A program made the position numbers and the translations under genes. Below, piece by piece: positions 19,401 through 27,770 of a stretch of 52,659 nt of DNA. Every line of letters starts with the position of its first letter. Within the stretch, counting starts at the first letter, position 1. The DNA is from Flavobacteriales bacterium (GTDB lineage Bacteria > Bacteroidota > Bacteroidia > Flavobacteriales_G > Salibacteraceae), in contig DNTB01000006.1 in NCBI GenBank assembly GCA_003499525.1, positions 1-52,659 on the forward strand, in the 5' to 3' direction. The notes under the pieces were generated by a model. That model did no database searches and was not told the origin of the DNA. It was given only the letters and a program-made list of their open reading frames with translations.

Positions 19401-19792
19401 TTAATCAAAATATAAGAAACGGAAACAGTTTTGTAGTGTTGAATTCCGAATTGCGAATTCCAGTTTTCCAATACATTATTCAAAAACCCATAAAGTCAGA
19501 TTTCATTAAAAACTTTCAGATTATCGGATTTGGTGATGCAGGCACGGCATGGAACGGATTTGATCCCTACAGCGATGAAAACGCATTTAACACCAAAACG
19601 ATCACAACAGGACCGGGAGGAAACCTGGTCGTTCGAATCGATAACAAAAAGGATCCGTTCGTTGGAGCTTTGGGATTTGGACTCCGAACTAAGCTCTTAG
19701 GATATTTCCTAAGATGGGATTATGCCTGGGGGATAGAAGATGGAATATTTCAGCAGCCCATGGCTCATTTTTCAATGGGACTTGACTTTTAG
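16481..19792 (+). CDS. Exported protein with peptidase MA-like region, TolB propeller and C-terminal barrel
   Basis: The 1103-residue product begins with a signal peptide ending near SGASAQ. Residues about 40-280 resemble peptidase MA/gluzincin folds (VPQWYIDGLVSYAAQPW), but no HExxH is present: the equivalent helix reads GGLTEVIVKQMM, so catalysis is doubtful. Residues about 300-520 contain TolB/WD40-like repeats such as VSPDGNYVVYTSN and FTSNRISD. The C-terminal third is strand-rich, with Y/F-ended strands and a terminal phenylalanine (FSMGLDF), as in outer-membrane barrels of the BamA/surface antigen type. It is probably an outer-membrane anchored propeller; its role is unknown. Confidence 0.75.
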   Translation: MIRVAAQSISVIATLLFLTSGASAQFYRGTEMEFGKNRLQFEIPNWQHIDFQQYNVYFYGTGKDLAHFTAIESQKTLKKLEKVLDYRMRGKVYILVFNTYGEFKESNVGLSMPEGNNIGGSAQLQGNTLFIYFDGDHTNFKEQIWGGLTEVIVKQMMFGNSWKEMVKNSALMTVPQWYIDGLVSYAAQPWSVEIDDQLRDVVLSERLNKFNKLVGEEARFAGHALWYYIAETYGPDVIPNIVYMAKISRSIESGFLFVLGFSLNDLVEDAREYYLKKYEADEKYRDMPDGELLKIKTKKRRSYHRPVVSPDGNYVVYTSNELGQYKVWLYDLSKKKRKRLLRGDFRLDRIVDNSNPIFAWHPDSEKLAIVRDHKGKKQLIIRDIRTNKKEIREFRRLEKVLSFNYSTDGRYMVLSALKDGQTDLFTYSLATSSMIQITDDIYDDLNPSFVPGSKEIIFTSNRISDSVRIRDDFNLISENKDVFLYDYKAKPETYKRIVSTSSIDEELPYAVNDKLFTFLSGESGIINRYVGTVDSTISRVDTTIHYRYFTKVRPISNYKRNILHHSLALDAEKFVELIRYKRKYRFYLEGFEDVHAQDSISQTSYRQAEDKRERLRARSQRSTVRQLSVTPVIDRAPPSTDPDEVVNIHNYRFLNEAPPTDKRDPVENSKAVTLKVPKAIQAMETSEDQKLKFPRQENYREAFRATEIITQVDFNFANQIYQPFNGGPYINPGMGAVVKAAAFDLMEDLYIEGGVRIGFNGENSEYFIKYINRRKRMDKEIGFQRQALQQEFNPNEYVKSIIHQVKGSLKWPINDVLAIKGTLNLRYDRNVVQSTDDRTLAIPDSNIYWTGLKFELIYDDTRKRGLNLYNGTRFKIFAESYMEVDFQNSFGPGQTDIHILGFDFRNYKRIHRSIIWANRLAGSTSFGGRKLVYYLGSVDNWIVLSDQPRFNFDQNIARNQNYYWQALATNLRGFNQNIRNGNSFVVLNSELRIPVFQYIIQKPIKSDFIKNFQIIGFGDAGTAWNGFDPYSDENAFNTKTITTGPGGNLVVRIDNKKDPFVGALGFGLRTKLLGYFLRWDYAWGIEDGIFQQPMAHFSMGLDF

Positions 19793-19826
19793 TCAATCCT
19801 CCTGATACTCCTACATTTGCCTTCTC

Positions 19827-20210
19827 ATGAATCTCAAATTCAGTATGTACGAATTAGTTGTGTTAATGCTTATCGGCATATCCGCTGGAATACTGAGCGG
19901 TATGTTTGGAGTAGGAGGAGGTATTTTAATTGTACCGGCACTGGTCTTTTTTCTCGGCATGACCCAGCATGAGGCCCAGGGAACGAGTTTAGGTCTGATG
20001 CTATTACCCATAGGAATTCTGGCCGCCTACAATTATTATCAATCAGGAAACCTCGACATTAAAGCCGGATTGATCGTCGCGCTCTTCTTTGTCATTGGTG
20101 GATACTTTGGCTCTAAAATATCGCTCTCAATTAACGAGCAATTTATCAAGCGTTTGTTCGGAATACTAATGCTATTGGTATCGTTGAGACTAATTTTCTT
20201 CGCTAAATGA
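19827..20210 (+). CDS. TauE/SafE family membrane protein, half-size
   Basis: This 127-residue protein has four predicted membrane helices and the family motif GMFGVGGGILIVPAL (residues 26-40), followed by GTSLGLMLLP. TauE/SafE permeases usually have about 250 residues in two inverted halves, so this is a half-size version that would need to dimerise. Substrates in the family include sulfite and organosulfonates; none can be assigned here. Its stop overlaps the next gene's ATG (ATGA), so the two are coupled. Confidence 0.85.
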   Translation: MNLKFSMYELVVLMLIGISAGILSGMFGVGGGILIVPALVFFLGMTQHEAQGTSLGLMLLPIGILAAYNYYQSGNLDIKAGLIVALFFVIGGYFGSKISLSINEQFIKRLFGILMLLVSLRLIFFAK

Positions 20211-21400
20211 TCTCTATTGATGAAATAAAGAAAAGAGTATCAGATTTAAGCAATGATCTGGTTCGAATTCGTCGTCATTTACACCAGCACCCCGAATTGT
20301 CATTTCATGAGCATGAAACTGCTGCATTTATTTCAAGAGAACTTGACAAGAGAAGCATTGATCATGAAAGAGGAATAGCAGGAACAGGTATAGTTCTCCA
20401 CATTAAGGGTAAGAACCCGAAAAGTAAAACGATTGCGCTAAGGGCAGACCTGGATGCATTGCCCATTTCAGAGATGAACAATGTCGCGTACAAGTCGGTG
20501 AATCAAGGTGTTATGCATGCCTGCGGGCATGATGTTCACAGCACCTGCTTATTAGCCTCATGTTTTATTCTTCATGATTTGAGGGACATGTTTAACGGAA
20601 CAATTAAGGCAATTTTTCAACCCGGAGAAGAAGTCCTTCCCGGTGGAGCGTCCTTAATGATCGAAGCTGGAGTGCTAGAAAACCCTGTGCCTGAAACCAT
20701 TTTGGGACAACATGTTTATCCTAATCTTAAAGCAGGTAAAGTAGGATTCAGGCCGGGCAAATACATGGCCTCAGCAGATGAAATCTACATAACCTTTAAA
20801 GGCAAGGGAGGCCATGCGGCAGAACCTTATAATCTTATAGATCCGGTTTTAATTACTGCTCAAGCTATTACATCGCTGCAACAGGTTGTAAGTAGAAAAG
20901 CACCCATTGGAGTGCCTACGGTATTGTCATTCGGAAAGATTGCGGCAGATGGAGCTACTAATGTTGTCCCTAATGAAGTAAGAGTTGAGGGTACCTTTAG
21001 AACACTCGAAGAGAAATGGCGCTTTGAAGCGCATCAGTGGATTGAGCGTATTGCCCAGGAAACAGCGAAATCGCTCGGTGGAGAGGCTGAAGTGAACATT
21101 AAAGTGGGCTATCCCTTTTTGCATAATGATGAAGAATTCACCAGCGAAATGAAAAGTGGGGCTATCGAATTTTTAGGTGCCGACAATGTTGCTGATTTAG
21201 ATGTACGCATGGGTGGAGAGGATTTTGCCTACTACAGCCAAAAGATGCCGGGCTGCTTCTATAGACTTGGGGTCAGCAGTTCTGATGAACCCTCAGCAGG
21301 ACTTCACACGCCTTATTTCGATGTAGATGAAAGAGCTTTAACCACAGGAACAGGATTGATGACATACTTAACTTTGCGACAATTATTTCAAAATGGGTAG
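20207..21400 (+). CDS. M20 family amidohydrolase/peptidase
   Basis: This 397-residue zinc-dependent amidohydrolase belongs to the IAA-amino-acid hydrolase/hippurate hydrolase group. The visible metal ligands are HACGHDVH (around residue 103), FQPGEE and GGEDFAYYSQ. GRADLDALPI-like RADLDALPI precedes them. It overlaps the TauE/SafE gene by 4 bp and the following lipoprotein gene by 8 bp, so it sits inside a compact operon. The N-acyl amino acid substrate cannot be predicted. Confidence 0.92.
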   Translation: MISIDEIKKRVSDLSNDLVRIRRHLHQHPELSFHEHETAAFISRELDKRSIDHERGIAGTGIVLHIKGKNPKSKTIALRADLDALPISEMNNVAYKSVNQGVMHACGHDVHSTCLLASCFILHDLRDMFNGTIKAIFQPGEEVLPGGASLMIEAGVLENPVPETILGQHVYPNLKAGKVGFRPGKYMASADEIYITFKGKGGHAAEPYNLIDPVLITAQAITSLQQVVSRKAPIGVPTVLSFGKIAADGATNVVPNEVRVEGTFRTLEEKWRFEAHQWIERIAQETAKSLGGEAEVNIKVGYPFLHNDEEFTSEMKSGAIEFLGADNVADLDVRMGGEDFAYYSQKMPGCFYRLGVSSSDEPSAGLHTPYFDVDERALTTGTGLMTYLTLRQLFQNG

Positions 21401-21824
21401 ACTTAGTTTTTGTGCAATTTTTATTCTGATAATCAGCAGTATATCATGCTCGATTCAGCGTAGTGATGAAGTTCAAAACCTGATAAAGGAAACAGACCAT
21501 GTACATGATGAAACGATGGTTTTAATGGATACAAGCAGCGCTATTCAAAACAAGCTGACCAGACTTATCCAAGCTGCAGAAAGTGACAGTACCATAGGAG
21601 CATTTCAGCATTTGGATTCGCTAAAATACCTGAAATCAGAACTGGTCAGCGCAGATCACGAAATGATGGATTGGATGGCGACCTATTCAAGACCTGATGG
21701 CAATATGTCTGATGATAAGGCCATTTCATACCTCAAAGGGAAAATTAAGCATATGGAATCCATCCATAAGAATATGTCGGCAGGGATGGAACAAGCGGAA
21801 GGATTTTTAAAGCGTGTGGAATGA
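21393..21824 (+). CDS. Small lipoprotein, helical, unknown function
   Basis: This 143-residue protein starts with a hydrophobic segment followed by the lipobox SSISC at about residue 19, so it should be lipid-anchored. The rest is highly charged and helical with repeated DHVHDETM- and KIKHMESIHKN-like heptads, rich in His and Met, which could bind metal. It lies directly before the SCO1 gene with a 4-bp overlap, suggesting a role near copper delivery to an oxidase. No family is recognised. Confidence 0.75.
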   Translation: MGRLSFCAIFILIISSISCSIQRSDEVQNLIKETDHVHDETMVLMDTSSAIQNKLTRLIQAAESDSTIGAFQHLDSLKYLKSELVSADHEMMDWMATYSRPDGNMSDDKAISYLKGKIKHMESIHKNMSAGMEQAEGFLKRVE

Positions 21825-22477
21825 AATACCTAATTTATTTCGGCTTACTTCTGGGATTTATATCCTCTTGTATTCAACCTGTAGAGGAAAAGGATGAGTT
21901 ACCAATTTTAGGAAACAAAGAGCGTGTAACGACAGATATGGATGGAAATCCAGTTTTGGACACCATTGAATTAACCATTACGGACTTCGAATTCATCGAT
22001 CAGGACAGCAACAAGGTGGTTTCAGGTCTTTTCAAGAACAAAATTTATCTGGTAGACTTCTTTTTTACGCACTGTCCTACCATATGTCCAACCATGACAA
22101 GAAACATGGCTGGTTTGTATGATTTCTATGAGAATGACCCGAATATTTTGTTCCTCTCACACAGCATTGATGTTAGAAACGACACGGTTCCGAGGTTGAA
22201 AGAATATGCCGGTAAATTAGGAATTTCATCCGCGAAATGGCACATGGTCACAGGTGAAAGGGATGAGATATACCGAATTGCAGAGGAGTATATGGCAACT
22301 GCTGATGAAGACCCCAATGCCCCGGGGGGATTTGTACACAGTGGTGCATTTATTCTTATGGATGGAAAACACAGAATCAGAGGCTATTACGATGGAACTT
22401 TGGAAGAAGATATGCTCCAAATAAAAGCGGATATAGAGGTTCTGAAAAAGGAAATGTACGGTGAAGCTGGGGATTAG
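21821..22477 (+). CDS. SCO1/SenC family copper chaperone (lipoprotein)
   Basis: SCO proteins deliver copper to the CuA site of cytochrome c oxidase or act as thiol-redox partners. The 218-residue product has a lipobox ending at Cys16, the CxxxC copper motif THCPTICPTM (Cys84, Cys88) and the distal histidine in FVHSGAFIL. All three copper ligands are thus present. It overlaps its upstream lipoprotein gene by 4 bp and the downstream cytochrome gene by 17 bp, which supports a respiratory-assembly operon. Confidence 0.93.
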   Translation: MKYLIYFGLLLGFISSCIQPVEEKDELPILGNKERVTTDMDGNPVLDTIELTITDFEFIDQDSNKVVSGLFKNKIYLVDFFFTHCPTICPTMTRNMAGLYDFYENDPNILFLSHSIDVRNDTVPRLKEYAGKLGISSAKWHMVTGERDEIYRIAEEYMATADEDPNAPGGFVHSGAFILMDGKHRIRGYYDGTLEEDMLQIKADIEVLKKEMYGEAGD

Positions 22478-22880
22478 GGTAATTGTACTCGCGGCATTTG
22501 TCATAACTATTCTTGTACTTATTTCAGTTCGTTCGTGCGAAACCCCGGCCTCTCGCGGCGAAGAGCAGTATTTGGCCAAATGTGCGAAATGCCATGGCAA
22601 GAATGGTGAGGGCTTAAAGCAACTTTATCCCCCTTTGAACGACCCCATGGTTTTGGAACAATATGCTGCGCAGATGGCATGTATTATTGCTTATGGTATA
22701 GATGATACACTGATAATCAATGGCATAGAATATAATCAGCCCATGGAGCCCATTGCCGATATAAATTCCATTCAAATGGCCAACTTGCTAAATTTTATGC
22801 TGAATGAATGGGGAGCAAAGGACACTGCCGTCAGCCTGATTGATATAGAGACTCAGCTTCAAAATTGCCAAATCCCTTAG
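22461..22880 (+). CDS. Membrane-anchored class I cytochrome c
   Basis: This 139-residue protein has an N-terminal hydrophobic anchor (residues 5-23) and a single haem c motif CAKCH at residues 41-45, with GKNGEG after it. A methionine in NQPMEPI or nearby is a possible axial ligand. It overlaps the SCO1 gene, so it is probably an electron carrier working with an oxidase assembled with SCO1 help. The start is inside the SCO1 gene and gives a sensible signal-anchor. Confidence 0.88.
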   Translation: MKLGIRVIVLAAFVITILVLISVRSCETPASRGEEQYLAKCAKCHGKNGEGLKQLYPPLNDPMVLEQYAAQMACIIAYGIDDTLIINGIEYNQPMEPIADINSIQMANLLNFMLNEWGAKDTAVSLIDIETQLQNCQIP

Positions 22881-22907
22881 CACAATATTTCTGGTTTTAT
22901 ACTTTTG
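22877..22907 (+). promoter_or_regulatory. Promoter-like element before the 45-aa gene
   Basis: TTAG (22877-22880), 19 bp, then TACTTTTG (22900-22907) fit the Bacteroidota promoter form TTTG-N19-TAnnTTTG, with the -7 box matching fully. The expected transcript start is about 14 bp before the ATG at 22928. Confidence 0.6.
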
Positions 22908-22927
22908 CGCCAAATCAAAATAACAAA

Positions 22928-23065
22928 ATGACGTCAAACGATTTTAAAGAAGAAGAAGAGTCATTGCTTGCACAGATGTTCGATTCATCAGTAAAAGGAT
23001 TCGGCTTATTTTGGGTGCTACTGGTTCTGACCATCATCTTCCTCGTTCTCATTGGGGTGATGTAG
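22928..23065 (+). CDS. Small single-pass membrane protein (45 aa)
   Basis: The 45-residue product has an acidic, soluble N-terminus (MTSNDFKEEEESLLAQMF) and one hydrophobic helix (GLFWVLLVLTIIFLVLIGVM) at its end, like a tail-anchored peptide. The start at 22928 is preferred over an upstream in-frame start because a good promoter lies just before it. No family is recognised. The gene ends immediately beside the convergent pheT stop. Confidence 0.55.
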   Translation: MTSNDFKEEEESLLAQMFDSSVKGFGLFWVLLVLTIIFLVLIGVM

Positions 23066-25507
23066 TTACTTCCTTAACTCTGCTCCTAGTTTTTCCTCTA
23101 GCTGGCTTGTGATTTTTACCATTACCCGGTCCACTTGCTTATCAGTCAGTGTCTTTTTAGGATGCTGAAAAACCAGCCCAATACCGTACGATTTCTTTCC
23201 TTCAGGTAGCTTTTTCCCTTCAAATACATCGAAGAGAATAATGTTTTTAATTAAATGATTATCAACACTCTCTATTGACTTTTTAATATCGGAGAAGGTA
23301 GTGTTGGTGTTAATGAGTAGTGATAAATCACGCCGTACTTGTGGATATTTAGGTGGAGCATTGAACTTGATCTGGCGGTTGTGCGCCTTGGTATAGAAAA
23401 GGTCCCAGTTTATTTCAGCATAGTAGACATCTTGTCTGATGTCAAAGTGATCGAGTAAGTCTCGCTTAAGAATTCCTCGATGAACCAGAAATTTGCCATT
23501 GAGATTTTCGGTAAATCCTTTATCATAGATGTCCACGGTCTTAGACTGTTCAACCATTCTCAGATTGCCGTAGTTCAATAAGTTCAAGATACTCCGAGCA
23601 TACCCGTTCAGATCAGAGAAAGAGACATCCAGATGTGGTACTGCCCAGGTTTCAGAAAACCGTTTTCCGGTAATGGCCAGTGCCAACCTGTTCTGTTCAT
23701 AGGTTTTTCCATTATCCTGCCAGTATACTTTGCCAAACTCATACAGCTTTAAATCTGGATTTTGACGGTTTTGATTTAGAGTAATTCCCTCGAGTAGACC
23801 GAAGAGAAGTGTTTGCCTCATTACATCAAGATCACTGCTCAGTGGATTTTTGAGTTTTACTGTTTGAGAATCTGAAAAAACGGAGGAATCCGCATAGTAC
23901 TTTGACGATGTGAGCGAATTGGCCTTACATTCCAGAAAGCCAAGGCTGGTAAGGTGATCAGATACTTTGTTCAACATACTTTCATGATCTGGTCCTGTGA
24001 GGTAGTTAACAGAAGACCGGTATTGATCAGGAATAGGAATGTTGTTGTATCCATATATTCTTAGGATTTCTTCAATTACATCGATTTCTCGCTCCACGTC
24101 AACGCGATAATGCGGAATTTTGAGCTTGAGAATGTTTCCATCATCTCCAATGATTTCGATACCTAGTGCTTTGATAATCTTGCGGAGTAGTAATCTATCG
24201 ATCTCAATTCCGATTATCCGATCCGTTTCTTCATATGAGAGTTCAAGCTCCCGCTCCGGTATGGGATCGGGATATACATCTACGATTTCGGAAGATATGT
24301 TTCCTCCCGCAATTTCCTTAATGAGTAAAGCGGCACGTTTCAGGGCAAAAATGGTAAGGTTTGGATCCACTCCCCGCTCAAACCGGAATGAAGCATCTGT
24401 ATTCAGACCATGACGTTTTGCCGCTTTTCTGATCCAGACAGGATTAAAGTTTGCCGATTCTATAAAAATATTGGTGGTAGTTTCTGTTACTCCTGAAGTC
24501 AATCCACCAAATACCCCGGCAATGCACATTCCTTCCTCAGCATTGCAAATCATTAAATCATCAGCGTCGAGCTTGCGTTCAGCTTCGTCCAGAGTTGTGA
24601 ATTTAGTCCCCTCTTTTTCGGTACGGATAACTACCTGATTTCCTTTGATTGCGTTGGCATCAAATATGTGAAGTGGCTGCCCTGATTCATGCATCACAAA
24701 ATTGGAAATATCGACCACGTTGTTGATTGGGGATAGTCCTATGCTGCGCAATTTTCTTTGCAACCATTCCGGGGACGGGCCCACTTTAATATCGGTCATG
24801 GTCAGTCCGCTATAGCGGGGACAGGCCTCTGTATTCTCTACCACAACCTGAATAGGCAGGGCGTAATTATCCATCGCAAAATTTGAGACATCTGGCCAAT
24901 TGATTCTCTCAACATTCAGATCATCCATGACCACGGAAAGTGCAATTAGATCTCGACAAACACCAATGTGCGAGGCACTTTCAGCTCTGTTTGGAGTTAA
25001 ACCAATTTCAATGGTCCAGTCTTCACCAACATTATATATTGTGCTCAAGGGTTTCCCGATCTCGGCATGATCAGGAAGAACCAATATTCCGTCATGATCG
25101 GTCCCGAGCCCCATTTCATCTTCAGCACAGATCATACCCTCAGAAACTTCTCCCCTAATCTTTCCTCGTTTAATCTTAAAAGGCTCACCCTTAGTAGGAT
25201 AAAGTATTGTTCCTACTCGTGCAACTGCTACCTTTTGACCTACCGCAACATTAGGAGCTCCACAAACAATAGGAAGGTCATCTGCCTCACCTACATCTAC
25301 TGTTGTGACCGTAAGCCGATCAGCATTGGGGTGTTTTTCACATGTTATAACCTCACCGATGACGATACCTTCCAGACCTCCCTCAATAGCCTGGAATTTT
25401 TCAACCCCTTCTACTTCCAAACCGCTATCTGTAAGAAGTTCTGACAGGCGGTTTACGGATATGTTGAAGTCGGCATATTCTTTAAGCCAGTTGTATGCAA
25501 CTTTCAT
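23066..25507 (-). CDS. pheT: Phenylalanine-tRNA ligase beta subunit
   Basis: The beta subunit of the alpha2-beta2 PheRS charges tRNA-Phe. In order, the 813 residues show the N-terminal tRNA-binding/EMAP-like domain (about 40-155, with HPNADRL), the B3/B4 editing domain, the B5 domain, and the C-terminal anticodon-binding FDX-ACB domain (about 720-813, PPKYPQVRRDLSLL). I start it at 25507 (MKVAYNWLKEY), which is the family N-terminus; an upstream in-frame start adds 10 unconserved residues. The pheS gene is not in the window, as is common in Bacteroidota. Confidence 0.96.
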   Translation of the reverse strand: MKVAYNWLKEYADFNISVNRLSELLTDSGLEVEGVEKFQAIEGGLEGIVIGEVITCEKHPNADRLTVTTVDVGEADDLPIVCGAPNVAVGQKVAVARVGTILYPTKGEPFKIKRGKIRGEVSEGMICAEDEMGLGTDHDGILVLPDHAEIGKPLSTIYNVGEDWTIEIGLTPNRAESASHIGVCRDLIALSVVMDDLNVERINWPDVSNFAMDNYALPIQVVVENTEACPRYSGLTMTDIKVGPSPEWLQRKLRSIGLSPINNVVDISNFVMHESGQPLHIFDANAIKGNQVVIRTEKEGTKFTTLDEAERKLDADDLMICNAEEGMCIAGVFGGLTSGVTETTTNIFIESANFNPVWIRKAAKRHGLNTDASFRFERGVDPNLTIFALKRAALLIKEIAGGNISSEIVDVYPDPIPERELELSYEETDRIIGIEIDRLLLRKIIKALGIEIIGDDGNILKLKIPHYRVDVEREIDVIEEILRIYGYNNIPIPDQYRSSVNYLTGPDHESMLNKVSDHLTSLGFLECKANSLTSSKYYADSSVFSDSQTVKLKNPLSSDLDVMRQTLLFGLLEGITLNQNRQNPDLKLYEFGKVYWQDNGKTYEQNRLALAITGKRFSETWAVPHLDVSFSDLNGYARSILNLLNYGNLRMVEQSKTVDIYDKGFTENLNGKFLVHRGILKRDLLDHFDIRQDVYYAEINWDLFYTKAHNRQIKFNAPPKYPQVRRDLSLLINTNTTFSDIKKSIESVDNHLIKNIILFDVFEGKKLPEGKKSYGIGLVFQHPKKTLTDKQVDRVMVKITSQLEEKLGAELRK

Positions 25508-25572
25508 GTCTAAATGATAAGCCGCAAAAGTAATCATTGAATGTTCAGATCATTTCTATGATTAGAGCGAAC

Positions 25573-27675
25573 TCAGGAAATACTGCTCCAGTCGGGATGC
25601 TGCTTTTTGTAAGAGTTGAGATAGGCGAATGTGTACAAATGTGCCTTTTGATTCAATTCCGGATCAATTTGAAGAATTTTCCAGGCCTCTTCACGAGCCA
25701 GGTTCATGATTTTGGCGTCTTTAACCAGGTCGGCTATGGTAAAATTGAGCACCCCGCTTTGTTGCGTCCCCATCAGATTACCGGGCCCACGCAGGTTGAG
25801 GTCAACTTCTGACAGTTCAAATCCACTGTTTGTTCTCACCATCGCCTCCATACGCGTTCGGGCTTCAGCACTCAACTTAACGCTGGTCATTAAAATGCAA
25901 TAAGCTTGCTTGTTTCCTCTTCCTACACGTCCTCTCAACTGATGCAGTTGAGACAATCCGAATCTTTCTGCACTTTCGATGACCATCACACTGGCATTAG
26001 GAATATTTACCCCTACTTCAATCACTGTAGTGGCTACCAGAATTTGAGCCTGACCCGAAGCAAATCTTTTCATCTCAGACTCTTTATTTTCAGATTTCAT
26101 TCTGCCGTGCACGATGGCAACTTTATATTCGGGTAAGGGAAAAGCTCTTGAAATGCTTTCATATCCGTCCATAAGGTCCTTATAGTCCAGCTTTGATGAT
26201 TCTTCAATCAGTGGAAAGACGAAAAACACTTGTTTACCCTCCTGAATTTGTTGTTTGACAAATCCAAAGATTTTGAGTCTGGTATTATCGTAGCGATGTA
26301 TGGTCTTAACCGGTTTCCTGCCCGGGGGGAGCTCGTCGATCACGGAAACGTCTAAATCCCCGTACAACGTCATCGCCAAAGTTCTGGGAATCGGGGTTGC
26401 AGACATGACCAGAATATGAGGAGGTACTTTGCTTTTTCTCCATAATTTAGACCGTTGAACAACCCCAAATCGGTGCTGTTCATCGATGATCACCAGTCCC
26501 AATTGTTTGAGTTTAACCTTATTCTCGATCAAAGCATGAGTACCAATAATCAAGTTGACCTTGCCGGATGCCAGATCTGGCAATAGTTCTTTACGTTTTG
26601 ATGCTGGAGTTGAACCTGTAAGTAGTTCAACCCTAACGTCCATGTTTGAGGTAAGTCTTTCCAATTCTTCATGATGTTGTTGAGCGAGTATCTCTGTTGG
26701 AGCCATTAGAGCAACCTGGTAGCCATTATCCATGGCAATAAGTCCGCAAAGCAGGGCCACAATGGTTTTGCCGCTACCGACGTCACCCTGCAACAGACGA
26801 TTCATCTGATGTCCACTTTTCATGTCCCGACGCATTTCGCGGATGACTTTTTTCTGTGCTTCTGTTAGCTCAAACGGGAGGATTTCATCATAAAACTGAT
26901 GAAAAAGACTCCCAACGTGGCCAAATATCTGGCCAGCAAGTCTTTGTCGTTTGCCTTTGGCTTGAAGTATCATGAGTTGAACGAAGAAAAGTTCTTCGAA
27001 CTTCAATCTGAAACGGGCTTTTTCAAGTGTGATTTGATCGTATGGAAAGTGAATGGATTTGTAGGCTTCAGACCTTTCAGCGAGCTGATAACTGGAAATG
27101 ACCGAGGCTGGAAGATTCTCGATCATTTTGATCTCATTGGTTTCGAATAGATTCCGAATCAACCTCTCCAATCCTCTGCTATTCAATCCTTTAGAAGTTA
27201 GTTTTTCAGTAGTGCTATAGACGGGTTGAATGGGTTTCTCCTGGATTTTCTGATGAGACTCCATTAGATCCAACTCTGGATGTGCAATATTCAGGGTATT
27301 CTTATACTTTGTTGGTTTACCAAAAACGATGTATTCCTGTCCCTCCTTCAGGCTTTTTTCGAGCCATTTTATTCCTTTAAACCATACCAACCCCAGTTCA
27401 CCGGAGTCGTCTTCGATGTAGGCTTGAAGGACCGGTCTTCTTGGAGGCCCTGACTTTCGGATTCCTCTTAGTTTTCCTTTGAATTGCATGTGTGCCTGAT
27501 CGGGAATGGCTTCGTTGATTTTATGAAATTTTGAACGATCTACATACCTAAAGGGAAAATGATGCAGCAGATCATTAAACGTGCGCACGTGCAATTCATC
27601 GAACAACAATTTTGCTCGGGCGGGGCCTACTCCTTTGAGGTATTCAATCGGGGTGTCAAGGAAAGATTTTGTCAA
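25573..27675 (-). CDS. recG: ATP-dependent DNA helicase RecG
   Basis: RecG remodels stalled replication forks and branch-migrates Holliday junctions. The wedge/OB domain occupies about residues 50-200. The helicase core has Walker A GDVGSGKT, the DEQHRFG box, the SATPIPRT motif III and the motif VI RGRVGRG. No ATG gives the right N-terminus. A TTG at 27675 yields a 700-residue protein, close to the 693 of E. coli; the longer form starting further upstream would overlap the divergent gene's start. Confidence 0.94.
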   Translation of the reverse strand: MTKSFLDTPIEYLKGVGPARAKLLFDELHVRTFNDLLHHFPFRYVDRSKFHKINEAIPDQAHMQFKGKLRGIRKSGPPRRPVLQAYIEDDSGELGLVWFKGIKWLEKSLKEGQEYIVFGKPTKYKNTLNIAHPELDLMESHQKIQEKPIQPVYSTTEKLTSKGLNSRGLERLIRNLFETNEIKMIENLPASVISSYQLAERSEAYKSIHFPYDQITLEKARFRLKFEELFFVQLMILQAKGKRQRLAGQIFGHVGSLFHQFYDEILPFELTEAQKKVIREMRRDMKSGHQMNRLLQGDVGSGKTIVALLCGLIAMDNGYQVALMAPTEILAQQHHEELERLTSNMDVRVELLTGSTPASKRKELLPDLASGKVNLIIGTHALIENKVKLKQLGLVIIDEQHRFGVVQRSKLWRKSKVPPHILVMSATPIPRTLAMTLYGDLDVSVIDELPPGRKPVKTIHRYDNTRLKIFGFVKQQIQEGKQVFFVFPLIEESSKLDYKDLMDGYESISRAFPLPEYKVAIVHGRMKSENKESEMKRFASGQAQILVATTVIEVGVNIPNASVMVIESAERFGLSQLHQLRGRVGRGNKQAYCILMTSVKLSAEARTRMEAMVRTNSGFELSEVDLNLRGPGNLMGTQQSGVLNFTIADLVKDAKIMNLAREEAWKILQIDPELNQKAHLYTFAYLNSYKKQHPDWSSIS

Positions 27676-27770
27676 TTCCTGGTATTTTAAAGAACCCTGG
27701 ACTTTTGTATTCCTGTTTCTGGATAATATTGCAAGTTTATTACATTTCGTCCACGACAATTGGACAATCA

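Noticed and set aside
27669..27770. Upstream starts for the GH3-like gene and for recG
   Set aside because: The two extensions overlap each other on opposite strands and lack conserved residues; 27771 and 27675 give family-like N-termini.
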